Assembly (NCBI GenBank): GCA_016716265.1
Contig: JADJWQ010000006.1
Coordinates: 558,001-622,000 of the forward strand
DNA: 64,000 bases
Direction of reading: 5' to 3'
Source of the DNA: Planctomycetota bacterium
GTDB taxonomy: Bacteria > Planctomycetota > UBA1135 > UBA2386
This document shows, one piece after another, positions 15,975 to 24,488 of the stretch. The position numbers and the translations under genes were made by a program. Every line of letters begins with the position of its first letter. Within the stretch, counting starts at the first letter, position 1. Under the pieces are notes generated by a model, which worked only from the letters and a program-made list of their open reading frames with translations, was not told the origin of the DNA and ran no database searches.

Positions 15975-17519
15975 GCCACCGGCGAGCGCGCGCAGGCGCT
16001 CGACCGCGACCCGGCGCCCCAGCAGGAACACGACGTCGAACAGCCCCGGGCCCTTGGTCGTGCCGGTCAATGCGGCGCGCACCGGGTGCACGAGCTGGCC
16101 GAACGGGATCCCGCGCTCCTCGGCGAATGCCCGGCAGCGTGCCTCGAGCTCGCGCGGACCGAGGCACGGAGCCGTGCCGGCGGGCGCGGGACGGTCGGCA
16201 CTGCTCGGCAGCTCGAAGAACGCGTCGGCCGCGGTGCGATCGTCCGGCCACGACGGCGGCAGGGCCGATGTCTCGAGCAACGCCGCGTAGTCGGCGAGCC
16301 AACGCGGTGCGTCCGGGCTCTTCGCGAGCTTCTTCCGGGCGTCGTCGTCGGGCTCGACCCGGTCGGCGAACAGCCAGCCGAGCTTCTCCGCGAACTCCGC
16401 CAGCAGCTCGGCGCGCTCCTGGTAGCAGCGCACCGCATTGCGCACGAGCCCCGGCTGCGTCTCGAACGCCGCGTCGGGCACGACGCCGTGCACGAACGGC
16501 CGCACGCGCTCGACGAGCTCGTCGGCGGACAGCCGGCGCAAGTAGTCGCCCGACATCCAGCGCAGCTTCGCGTCGTCGAAACGCGAGCCCTTCGTGCCGA
16601 TGTCCTCGATACGGAACCGCTCGAGCATCTCCGCCTTCGTGAACACGTCACGGTCGCCCGAGAAGCTCCAGCCGAGCAGCGTGATGTAGTTGAACACCGC
16701 CTCCGGCAGGTAGCCCTTGTCGCGATACTCGAGCACATCGACGCTCGCCTCGCGCTTGCTGAGCTTCTTGCCGCCCGCGCCGAGGATCAGCGGAATGTGT
16801 GCGTAGCGCGGCGGCTCGGCGCCGAGGCGCTCGAACAGCACGGCCTGCTTGAAGCCGTTCATCAGGTGCTCCTCGCCGCGCACGACGTGCGTGATGCCCA
16901 TCTCGAGGTCGTCGACGACGCAGGCGAAGTTGTAGGTCGGCATGCCGTCCGGCCGCACCATGACCCAGTCGTCGAGCTCGGCGAGATTGATCGACACGTC
17001 GCCCTTCGACAGGTCGGGCAGCACCTGGACCTGGTCGAGCGGCATGCGGAAGCGCAGGCTGCCGGGCCCCCGCTCGCGCCGCAATGCGTCGCGCTCGGCG
17101 TCGCTCAGATCGCGGTGCCGGCGGTCGTACATCGGCCGCTCGCCGGCCGCCTGCAGCCGTTGCCGCCCCTCCTCGACCTCCTCGGCAGTCGCGAAGCACT
17201 CGTAGGCGTGGCCCGCGGCGACGAGCCGGTCGGCGTAGCGCCGGTAGATGTCGAGGCGCTCGGTCTGCAGGTACGGCCCGTGGTCACCGCCGCGCTCGGG
17301 CCCCTCGTCCCAGTCGATACCGAGCCAGCGCAGCGCCTCGAGGATGATCCGCAGCGACTGCTCGCTCGAGCGCGCCTGGTCGGTGTCCTCGATCCGCAGC
17401 AGGAAGGTCCCGCCCATCGCGCGCGCCGCGGCCCAGTTGTAGAGCGCGGTGCGGGCGCCGCCGAGGTGCAGCGGGCCGGTCGGGGACGGGGCGAAGCGCA
17501 GGCGTGGTCTCGCGGTCAT
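15957..17519 (-). CDS. gltX: Glutamyl-tRNA synthetase
   Basis: A 520-residue class I aminoacyl-tRNA synthetase that charges tRNA-Glu (and in many bacteria also tRNA-Gln). The HIGH motif is APSPTGPLHLGGAR at residues 10-23 and the KMSKS motif is KKLSKRE. RIEDTDQAR and YNFACVVDDLEMGITHVVRGEEH are the usual Glx-class segments. It is longer than the common 465-480 residues because of inserts in the C-terminal anticodon-binding half. The next gene upstream on the same strand ends 29 bases before this start. Confidence 0.95.
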   Translation of the reverse strand: MTARPRLRFAPSPTGPLHLGGARTALYNWAAARAMGGTFLLRIEDTDQARSSEQSLRIILEALRWLGIDWDEGPERGGDHGPYLQTERLDIYRRYADRLVAAGHAYECFATAEEVEEGRQRLQAAGERPMYDRRHRDLSDAERDALRRERGPGSLRFRMPLDQVQVLPDLSKGDVSINLAELDDWVMVRPDGMPTYNFACVVDDLEMGITHVVRGEEHLMNGFKQAVLFERLGAEPPRYAHIPLILGAGGKKLSKREASVDVLEYRDKGYLPEAVFNYITLLGWSFSGDRDVFTKAEMLERFRIEDIGTKGSRFDDAKLRWMSGDYLRRLSADELVERVRPFVHGVVPDAAFETQPGLVRNAVRCYQERAELLAEFAEKLGWLFADRVEPDDDARKKLAKSPDAPRWLADYAALLETSALPPSWPDDRTAADAFFELPSSADRPAPAGTAPCLGPRELEARCRAFAEERGIPFGQLVHPVRAALTGTTKGPGLFDVVFLLGRRVAVERLRALAGGSAQPA

Positions 17520-17548
17520 GGCGGGCCGCGCAGTCTACCCGCGCGAGG

Positions 17549-19504
17549 TCAGCGCACGAGGATGGCCTGCTTCTCGACGTCGTCGCCCTCGCCGCGCACG
17601 TCGACCCGCAGCGCACCGCGCACCGGGGCATCGATCCCGACGAAGTCGAACGTGTCGGCGCCGTCGTCGTCGCCGGGGCCACGCGTGTCGAGCATGAGCC
17701 CGATCCCCGGGCCGCGGACGACGCCGGTGGCCGCGAGCCGCCAGTCCGCCGACGCGCCACCCAGCAGGTAGGCATCGAGCCCGCCGCGCTCCAGGAACAC
17801 ACCCAGTCCGCCGCGCCGACCGACGCCGAACGCGGGCCATGCACCCTGGTAGCGATCCGCGCCGGCGGATTCGACGAACGCGCCCAACCCGTCGAGCTCC
17901 GCACCGCCGAACGCGAGCCGGTGCGCCTCGTAGCCATCGTCGCCGGCGACGTCGTAGAAGAGCCCGATCCCCGCGGCGTAGCCGACGCCGAAGCAGCCGT
18001 CGAGACCGCGGTAGGTGTCGTCGCCCGCCCGGTCCTGGAACATGCCGACACCACCGCGCAGCCCGACGCCGAACGCGATTCCGGCGGCCTCGTAGCGGTC
18101 CTTGCCGCTCGCGTCGACGAACGCACCGAACCCGCCCGACAGGATCGGCAGCGCGCCGATCCCGACTCCGAAGCCGGCGCTGACCTCCTCGCCCGCACCG
18201 CTCGTCGTCCCGGCACTGGCGTCGACGAGCCGGCGGCGCTCGCGGCCGACGACCCGCTCGTCGTCACCGGCGTTGTCCCAGGCGATCGCCACGCCGCCGG
18301 GCAGGCCGACGCCGAACGACTGCGCGCCGGCCTTCTGCACGTCGTTGCCACTCGCATCGATCCAGATGCCGGTACCCGCGAGTCCGGCACCGCAGCTCTC
18401 CTGACCGAGCTCGTAGGTATCGTCGCCGCCGAGGTCGACGAACACGCCGACGCCGGCGGTGCCGAAGCCCGCCGAGCGCGTCCGCGCGGTGTAGGTGTCG
18501 TTGCCGCGGCAATCGACCAGCACGCCGACGCCGAACACGGCCGCGCCGAGCCCTTCGCTCTCGGCCGCGTACTCGTCATTGCCGTCGAAGTCGACGACCA
18601 TCGCGAACTCGCGCCACTCGCCCGCGCCGGCGACCGCACCGCGATACTCGTCGTCGCCGCCGAGGTCGATGATCACGGCGATCTGCGACGCGTCGTAGAC
18701 GTTGCGCCCGAACCCGCCGACGACGACCCGGCCGACCGACGAGTCGCGGTCGATCAGGACGTCACCCTGCACGGCGCCGTCGCTGCGCGCCGAGCGCACC
18801 GGCTTGCGCTTCCAGCTCGCGAGCAGCTCGGGCCGATCGAGCGCCAGCGCGAGGCGCGTCAGCGTCTCGGCCTCCCGCAGCAGCGTCTCCTGATCGACCT
18901 CGGTCAGCCGGTCGAAGCGCTCGCGCAGCTCCTTCTCGTCGGCGACGGTCAGCTCGCCGAGGTTCGAGCGCTCGGTCCGCAGCGTGTCGATCGTCGTCAG
19001 GAGCCAGGCCGCGACGTCCTGCAGCCGGCGCCCCGAGCCGAGCGCGGACGTCAGCTCCTGGCGGCAATCCTCGATCGCACCGATCAGGTCGTCGACGTCG
19101 GGACGGCGCGCGATGCGGACCTCGCGACCGCGAAAGCCCCAGGCGGCGCGGGCCTGTGCGAACGACATCGCGACGAGGTCGGCGTCATCGCCATCGTCCA
19201 GCACGGCCCACAGCTGTCCGACGCCGAGGGCGTCGAGACCGGCGCTCCGCACGCGACCCACGATGCCGGGCTGGGCGACGCCCGGCACGCGGCCGGCGCG
19301 CACCGCGGCGAGGCGCTCCTCGATCGCGCGCGCATCCGTGCCGAGCGAGACGCGGTCCAGCGAGGTCCGCACGGACTCCGCGAGCGTCCGCGGCTCCTGC
19401 GGCGCGGCGGCGGGCGAGCCGGCGAGCAGGCAGGCGAGCACGGGGGACAGCACGGCGAGCGGGCCGGCGCCGCGCGTCGACGCGGCGGAAGGACGGGTGC
19501 GCAT
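17549..19504 (-). CDS. Large secreted protein with GDD-Y repeats
   Basis: A 651-residue exported protein; the signal peptide is long, with a hydrophobic core at about 13-33. Residues 45-240 are helical with no known domain. From about residue 245 to the end the protein repeats a unit of about 35-45 residues: a GDD, GND or similar turn followed by Tyr and then a Gly-rich strand of the form FGVGxxGGxGxFxD. About a dozen copies are recognisable (GGDDEYRG, GNDTYTA, GGDDTYEL, AGDDTYRG, AGDDGYEA, GADRYQG). The acidic turns suggest calcium binding in a beta solenoid, reminiscent of RTX repeats though not the same consensus. Function is unknown. Confidence 0.8.
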   Translation of the reverse strand: MRTRPSAASTRGAGPLAVLSPVLACLLAGSPAAAPQEPRTLAESVRTSLDRVSLGTDARAIEERLAAVRAGRVPGVAQPGIVGRVRSAGLDALGVGQLWAVLDDGDDADLVAMSFAQARAAWGFRGREVRIARRPDVDDLIGAIEDCRQELTSALGSGRRLQDVAAWLLTTIDTLRTERSNLGELTVADEKELRERFDRLTEVDQETLLREAETLTRLALALDRPELLASWKRKPVRSARSDGAVQGDVLIDRDSSVGRVVVGGFGRNVYDASQIAVIIDLGGDDEYRGAVAGAGEWREFAMVVDFDGNDEYAAESEGLGAAVFGVGVLVDCRGNDTYTARTRSAGFGTAGVGVFVDLGGDDTYELGQESCGAGLAGTGIWIDASGNDVQKAGAQSFGVGLPGGVAIAWDNAGDDERVVGRERRRLVDASAGTTSGAGEEVSAGFGVGIGALPILSGGFGAFVDASGKDRYEAAGIAFGVGLRGGVGMFQDRAGDDTYRGLDGCFGVGYAAGIGLFYDVAGDDGYEAHRLAFGGAELDGLGAFVESAGADRYQGAWPAFGVGRRGGLGVFLERGGLDAYLLGGASADWRLAATGVVRGPGIGLMLDTRGPGDDDGADTFDFVGIDAPVRGALRVDVRGEGDDVEKQAILVR

Positions 19505-19701
19505 GGCGATCTCCGGGCGACAGTTCGGCGCGGTGACTCCCCCCTGCGGACCGGGGGGCCTCGGCTCCGCGAGCCTCGGCCGATCGCGGCCTGCGTGAGG
19601 CGGAACCTGGCGTTCCATTCGGCAGGGAAGGCCTCGCACCGTGAAGAGATTCACCCCTGGACGGCGCAGTGCCAACGGGGGTTTCCCAGACCCGCGGGCA
19701 G
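19505..19701. other. Intergenic leader region with GC hairpins
   Basis: About 200 bases between two minus-strand genes. It contains a C6/G6 pair (19539-19544 and 19553-19558) and an adjoining GGCT/AGCC stem. These lie upstream of the GDD-Y repeat gene and downstream of the phosphatase gene, so they could act as a terminator without a clear T tract. No gene is seen. Confidence 0.35.
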
Positions 19702-20403
19702 TCAGGGTGCGACGAGGTTGTACCGCTCGAGCAGATGGCGCGAGCCATCGTCGGCCTCGACGAGCACGGTCAAGGAGCCGAGGTCGAGCGGCCAGGCACG
19801 CACGAGCGGCCGTGGCAGCCCGCACAGGTGGCAGACGATCGCCTTGACGACGCCGCGGTGCGCGACCACGCAGAGGTCGCCGTCGGGCCAGCGCGCGCGC
19901 GCCGCGTCGATCCCGCGCGCGACCCGCTGCGCGAAGCCGTCGAGCGAGTCGCCGTCCGGGTAGCCGTCGACGGCGCCCTGCTGCCAGCGCGCGTACCAGT
20001 CGGGTCGCGCCGCCTCGACCTCGGCGGCGGTCAGCCCCTCGATCGCGCCGAAGTCGATCTCGCGAAGGTCGTCGCTCGCCGCGACCTCGCCCGGCGGCTC
20101 GCCGAGCAGCCTCGCGACGATCGCCGCCGATTCGCGGGCGCGCGACAGCGGCGAGTGCACGAGTGCCCGCGGCCGCGCATGGCCGAGGAACGGTCCGAGC
20201 GACCGCACCTGCACACGGCCGAGGTCCGACAGCGGCACGTCGGTCGCGCCGTAGTAGCGCACCGACGACCCGCCGGTCGTCTCGCCATGGCGCACGAGCC
20301 ACAGCCGTCGGCCGGGTGCGTGCTCGTGGCCGGCGGGATCCGGACCCCGGCCGGTCGAAGGTCGGGGGCCGCGGACGTCGTCGGTGGGATCGTGCTGGGG
20401 CAT
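19702..20403 (-). CDS. Histidine phosphatase family protein (phosphoglycerate-mutase-like)
   Basis: A 233-residue protein with the RHG signature LWLVRHGET, in which the His is phosphorylated during catalysis. The second catalytic His is in VVAHRGVVKA, and the conserved Arg/Glu set follows (SPLSRARESA, REIDFGAIEG). The overall pattern is closest to the CobC/PhoE type of small-molecule phosphatases such as alpha-ribazole phosphatase, but the substrate cannot be decided here. I chose ATG 20403 rather than an in-frame start 78 bases upstream. The first 25 residues are poorly conserved either way. Confidence 0.85.
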   Translation of the reverse strand: MPQHDPTDDVRGPRPSTGRGPDPAGHEHAPGRRLWLVRHGETTGGSSVRYYGATDVPLSDLGRVQVRSLGPFLGHARPRALVHSPLSRARESAAIVARLLGEPPGEVAASDDLREIDFGAIEGLTAAEVEAARPDWYARWQQGAVDGYPDGDSLDGFAQRVARGIDAARARWPDGDLCVVAHRGVVKAIVCHLCGLPRPLVRAWPLDLGSLTVLVEADDGSRHLLERYNLVAP

Positions 20404-20726
20404 GGCGCGCGGTGGCGGAACGACGGGATCGGGGGGAACTCGCGCGGCGTCACTCTGCCGGACCGCGCCGTGCGTCACCACCCGGTTCTGCCGCGGGTAG
20501 GCCGGACGCTCGCGAGCTGGCTACCGAGCGGGCCGCCACGCCGGTTCCGCTCGCGACCCGACGGCGCCGCCCGTGATTCGCCGCACGCGGCGCTTGACCC
20601 GGAGGGACGGGACGCTAGGCTCCTTCGTCCCTCCGCGGTGCCCAGGCGCCCCTGCCCTGGCTCGCGGAGCACCCGGGTGCGAGGCGGGCATCGCGCGATC
20701 ACGCGCGATCGTCCGTCGCGCGGCGC
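20404..20726. other. Non-coding region upstream of tRNA-Ala
   Basis: About 320 bases between the divergent phosphatase gene and tRNA-Ala. It holds the tRNA promoter described separately. Nothing else in it supports a gene; the open frames are Arg/Pro-rich shadows. Confidence 0.5.
20594..20621 (+). promoter_or_regulatory. Probable promoter of tRNA-Ala
   Basis: TTGACC (20594-20599) and TAGGCT (20616-20621) are separated by 16 bases, about 105 bases before the mature tRNA. The arrangement matches the TTGCGC/TAGACT pair in front of tRNA-Met, suggesting the housekeeping sigma consensus in this organism. Confidence 0.5.
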
Positions 20727-20799
20727 GGGGAGTTAGCTCAGTTGGTAGAGCGCCACAATGGCATTGTGGAGGTCAGGGGTTCGACTCCCCTACTCTCCA
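20727..20799 (+). tRNA. tRNA-Ala (anticodon GGC)
   Basis: A complete cloverleaf: acceptor arm GGGGAGT with ACTCTCC, D arm GCTC/GAGC, anticodon stem CCACA/TGTGG with loop ATGGCAT giving GGC, and T arm AGGGG-TTCGACT-CCCCT. The discriminator base is A and CCA is not encoded. A promoter upstream and a strong hairpin downstream indicate a single-gene transcript. Confidence 0.95.
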
Positions 20800-20816
20800 A
20801 CGCGAACAGAGCGTGG

Positions 20817-20851
20817 ACACGGCCGGGCTGCCCGAGGCAGTCCGGCCGTGT
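20817..20851 (+). terminator. Intrinsic terminator of tRNA-Ala
   Basis: Perfect 10-bp arms ACACGGCCGG and CCGGCCGTGT enclose an inner CTGCC/GGCAG stem with a three-base loop. The hairpin is followed by the short T-containing stretch TCGTTT. It begins 18 bases after the tRNA. Confidence 0.75.
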
Positions 20852-21034
20852 TCGTTTCCGGGAGGCCCGCGTGTTCGACGGACCGCCGGGAGTGGCGGGC
20901 GAAGGCCTGCCCCGGATCCCCGGCGGATCGCTCCGCGAGTCCTCCGCATGCGGACGGACCGGGTTGCGCAACGCGGAGCATCGGGGCCACGCTCTGCGCG
21001 GTCGCACGAGTCCACGCGAAGCGGAGCCTCCACC

Positions 21035-23095
21035 ATGCTGGGAAGACACGGCCTGACGATCCTCGCCCTGCTGTCGCTCGGCGCTGCAGTTCCCTCCCAG
21101 GCCGCGCCGCGGACCGACCAGGAAGTGACGCGGACCGGGATCACCGATCACGGCTACCTGTTCGAGCTGCGCGCGCCGGCCGGCTGGCAGCTGCTCGGGG
21201 AATCGGAGGCGCGCCGGCTGTCGCCCGATGCAATGTGCGGCGCGACGCTGCTGCGATCGGGCATCTGGGCGTTCTTGATCACGGAGAGCACCAGCGAGGT
21301 CGAGCTGAGCGACATGCGCGATCTCGTGATCGCCAACATGCTGGACCGGCTCGACGGACGCGTGGAGCAGACGGACGAGATCGAGTTCCTCGGCCGACCG
21401 GCGTTCCGCGTCCACCTCGTCGGTGAGGTCGACGGTGTGAAGCTGCGGTTCGTCAATACGCTGTTCCAGCACCGCAGCTACACCTACCAGATCGTCTGTG
21501 CCGGGCCGGACCTCGCACCGATGCGCGACCCGCGGACCACGGCCGCCATCTGCGACGCGTTCACGCTGCTGCCGGGCGACGCGGTGCCGGGCCGCGACCG
21601 CGCCTGGGTGCGGTCGGACACGACCGGGATCGGCTGGCGGCTGACCGGTGGCCGCTACGAGAGCGCACTGAGCGGCGTCGTCATCGAACCGCGGGAGGGC
21701 TGGCACGTCGAGATCGGCGACGCGCTGGCAGCGATGAACGCGGATGCCGAGGTCGCGCTGCTCCACGGCCGGGTCGAGTTCTACCTGATGATCGTGTCGG
21801 AGCCGGTCGCCGCGGCCGACCGGAACGGGTTCGAGCCGCTGCTGCGCGAGTCCTGCACGGTCGGTCTCGGCGCGGCGCCCTCGGGGTCGTTCACCCGGCC
21901 GGTCGCGGGTCGCGACGTCCGCTTCGACATCCGGACCCTCGACGTCGGCGCGGAGCACGTGCACGGCGTGATGCACCACGAGGGCTTCGTCGTGCAGATC
22001 CAGTGCTGGTGGACAGCGGCAGCGGGTGACGGTGCACTGCAGCTCCTCGACGAGGCGCTCGCACAGCTCAGCTTCCTCGACGGGGAGCGGAAGGCGCGGC
22101 TCGCGAGGGAGCTCCTGGACGGTCAGGACCACGAGTCCGGTCTGCTCGCGGACCGCGCGCTCCGCAACGGGCTGTTCCGCGACTACCGGTACGACTTCCG
22201 CTGGCGCAAGCCGCGCGACACGTTCTGGAGGGTGCGCCTCGGCCAGGACGCTCGCGCCTTCGACGAGCAGGCCCGCGCGGTGCTCGAGGCACCGGCGCAC
22301 GGGATCGAGGCCCTGGTGTTCGCCGAGCAGGGTAGCGACGTCGCTCCGTTGCACTACCACCGCGCGACGCTCGCCGACTACGTCGGCCGGGACAGCGTCA
22401 CGCTGCTGCAGAAGCCGCGGACGCGCAGCGTCGGCGGCCGACAGGTCCTGCTGTCGTCGTTCTCGGTGGACCGGGGTGACATCCGGATGGGCGGCCTCCT
22501 CGCGACCGCATCGCAGCCGGACGGTCGTCACGTCGCCATGGTGTTCATGGCATTGCCGCAGAACCTGCGTGACGGTCGGGATGCCGCGCTGGCCGCGGTC
22601 GACTCACTCGAGCTGCTCGACTTCGACCTCGAGCCGTCACAGCGGGCCGCCGGCGTGATCCGCGATGACCGCCTCGGCTTCGAGCTGCGGGCGCCCTCGC
22701 AGACCGACGCGATGGAGGAGCAGAGCATCCCCGCGTTCGAGTCGCAGGGTCGGGTCATCCGGATCGGCGGCGGGCCGCACGTCGCGCTGTTCACCGCGGT
22801 CCGCTCGAACATGCAGAGCGGCCAGAGTGAGTGGTTCGAGCGGGTCCTGCACGAGAACATGGCGAGGTCGCTGCCGCGCGAGTTCCGAAGCGTGGGTCTG
22901 CAGGAGGTCGGCGAGGTGACCGTCGACGGCCGGACCGGCCGTCACCGCCGCGGAGCGCCGTCGCGGTCGGGTGGGCGCATCGAGACGGTGACCCTCGAGC
23001 ACGACGGCACGTTCTTCGCGCTGGTCGTCGCCCACGCGAACGGCCGCGGCCCGACGCTCGAGCAGTACCTGGCGGGCATCCGCTGGGTGGAGTGA
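21035..23095 (+). CDS. Large secreted protein of about four repeated domains, function unknown
   Basis: A 686-residue exported protein; the signal peptide ends PSQA at about residue 25. The mature protein looks like four units of about 150 residues. Units 1 and 4 begin alike with a short beta segment (GYLFELRAPAGW and LGFELRAPS); units 2 and 3 are more diverged (TGIGWRLTGG, YDFRWRKP). Each unit then has hydrophobic strands such as WAFLITES, FYLMIVSEP, EALVFAEQ and HVALFTAV, and ends in a helix. The alternation resembles PsbP/LpqN-like alpha-beta domains, but that is a guess from pattern only. No catalytic motif is seen. It lies after tRNA-Ala and its terminator and stands alone. Confidence 0.7.
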   Translation: MLGRHGLTILALLSLGAAVPSQAAPRTDQEVTRTGITDHGYLFELRAPAGWQLLGESEARRLSPDAMCGATLLRSGIWAFLITESTSEVELSDMRDLVIANMLDRLDGRVEQTDEIEFLGRPAFRVHLVGEVDGVKLRFVNTLFQHRSYTYQIVCAGPDLAPMRDPRTTAAICDAFTLLPGDAVPGRDRAWVRSDTTGIGWRLTGGRYESALSGVVIEPREGWHVEIGDALAAMNADAEVALLHGRVEFYLMIVSEPVAAADRNGFEPLLRESCTVGLGAAPSGSFTRPVAGRDVRFDIRTLDVGAEHVHGVMHHEGFVVQIQCWWTAAAGDGALQLLDEALAQLSFLDGERKARLARELLDGQDHESGLLADRALRNGLFRDYRYDFRWRKPRDTFWRVRLGQDARAFDEQARAVLEAPAHGIEALVFAEQGSDVAPLHYHRATLADYVGRDSVTLLQKPRTRSVGGRQVLLSSFSVDRGDIRMGGLLATASQPDGRHVAMVFMALPQNLRDGRDAALAAVDSLELLDFDLEPSQRAAGVIRDDRLGFELRAPSQTDAMEEQSIPAFESQGRVIRIGGGPHVALFTAVRSNMQSGQSEWFERVLHENMARSLPREFRSVGLQEVGEVTVDGRTGRHRRGAPSRSGGRIETVTLEHDGTFFALVVAHANGRGPTLEQYLAGIRWVE

Positions 23096-23126
23096 CACCC
23101 GCCGGCCGTGACACCCGCCGGCGGGC

Positions 23127-24386
23127 TCAGAAGTAGTAGGCGATGTAGCCGGAGACCCGGTTCGCGTCGCCGTCGCCATAGCCGACGTAGCTGGTCGTCC
23201 AGTTCAGGAACTCGAGGCCGAAGCGGAACGAGTGGAACTGGTGCCTCACGGCGAAGTAGAGCACGCGGTTGTCGGAGCGCATGCCGGTGGACAGGTCGCC
23301 GTCGACGGGATTGTCGAACGAGTAGCCGGCATGCAGCGAGACGTGCTCGCTGACCTTGCAACCCAGCTCGGCGAAGCCACCGCGGGAGCCGATCGTCCGC
23401 CCGGTGGTCGGGTTCACGCCCTGGAAGATGCCACCGCGGATGTCCTCGAGATCGTCGCCGATCCACAGCTCGCCGAGCAGCCACGCGCGGTCCTCCCAGA
23501 TCGGCACCTGGAGGTCGAGGCCCGCGCTCCAGGCCTCGAAGTCGCGGGTCGCGGTGCCGCCCGCGGGATCGAACTCGTAGCGCGAGTAATGGCCCCAGAC
23601 GCCGGCCTGGAACACCCCGCCGCTGTCCGTGTTCCGGCGCCAGCCGATCCGGGAGCAGAACAGCGGCAGCTCGGAGTTCTCGCCGCTGCGCAGCCCGCCC
23701 TCGACGTTGGAGCTGGCGACCGCACCTGCGAGCCCCAGCGCGAACGCGGCGGTCAGCTCGCCGCCGGCGACCTCGTCCTTGCGGGTCAGTCGGAGCTGCG
23801 GCCGCCGGTCGCCGGTGTTGCCCGCACCCCACATGACGAGGTCGTTGTTGACGATCGGATACAGCGGCGAGATCAGGTCCCAGTCCTGGCCGGCGAGCAG
23901 ACTCCAATGCTCCCAGTCGAGCTTCAGGTAGGCCTTGCGCATGCGCAGGCCGCTGCGCGAGTCCGAGTCGTCGACGTTCTGGCCGTAGAAGTCGATCTCG
24001 ATGTTGCCGGTCAGCGACGGGTCACCGAAGCTCGCGATCGTCGGGCTCTCGAAGTCGAGTCCGAGGCGCGTCATGTGCGGGTGGATCGAGAAGGCACCGT
24101 CGTTCTCGCCCGCGCCGATGCTCGCGGGAGCGCTCGCATCCTCGGACTGCACGTAGCCGGGGGTCTGGTTGTCGTTGAACCGCGAGTCGCTCCACGGCGT
24201 GTCGAGCCGTACGAAGCCGTAGAGCTGGAACGTCGAACCCGACCCCATCACGTCCTCCCAGGACACGAGGCGCTTCTCCGCCTCGGCGTGGTCGGCCTGG
24301 GCCGCGACGGGTGCCAGCATCGACAGGCCGACGACGACGGCGAGGGCGGCCTGCGGAGATACGAGGTCCAAGGGGGTCGCGTGCAT
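23127..24386 (-). CDS. Outer-membrane porin-like beta-barrel protein
   Basis: A 419-residue protein with a signal peptide whose hydrophobic core lies at 14-28. It is rich in amphipathic strands with aromatic girdles (FQLYGFVRLDTPW, GNIEIDFYGQN, RMRKAYLKLDWEHWSLLAGQDWDL, AWLLGELWIG). It ends with SGYIAYYF, the terminal Phe expected of proteins handled by the BAM machinery. The pattern matches the DcaP-like or carbohydrate porins found in several Gram-negative phyla. The transported substrate is unknown. Confidence 0.8.
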   Translation of the reverse strand: MHATPLDLVSPQAALAVVVGLSMLAPVAAQADHAEAEKRLVSWEDVMGSGSTFQLYGFVRLDTPWSDSRFNDNQTPGYVQSEDASAPASIGAGENDGAFSIHPHMTRLGLDFESPTIASFGDPSLTGNIEIDFYGQNVDDSDSRSGLRMRKAYLKLDWEHWSLLAGQDWDLISPLYPIVNNDLVMWGAGNTGDRRPQLRLTRKDEVAGGELTAAFALGLAGAVASSNVEGGLRSGENSELPLFCSRIGWRRNTDSGGVFQAGVWGHYSRYEFDPAGGTATRDFEAWSAGLDLQVPIWEDRAWLLGELWIGDDLEDIRGGIFQGVNPTTGRTIGSRGGFAELGCKVSEHVSLHAGYSFDNPVDGDLSTGMRSDNRVLYFAVRHQFHSFRFGLEFLNWTTSYVGYGDGDANRVSGYIAYYF

Positions 24387-24488
24387 GCGCTCGGCTCGCT
24401 CGGGAACGAGGGTCCGGAGCCTGACGAACACGCGCCGCGACGATCGAGTTTCCCGGAGCCCGCCGGGATGTGGTGCGCGCGGTCCCCG

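Noticed and set aside
17504..19963. A plus-strand frame of about 800 codons opposite the GDD-Y repeat gene
   Set aside because: High-GC shadow: no start signal, no domain, while the minus strand has a signal peptide and clear repeats.
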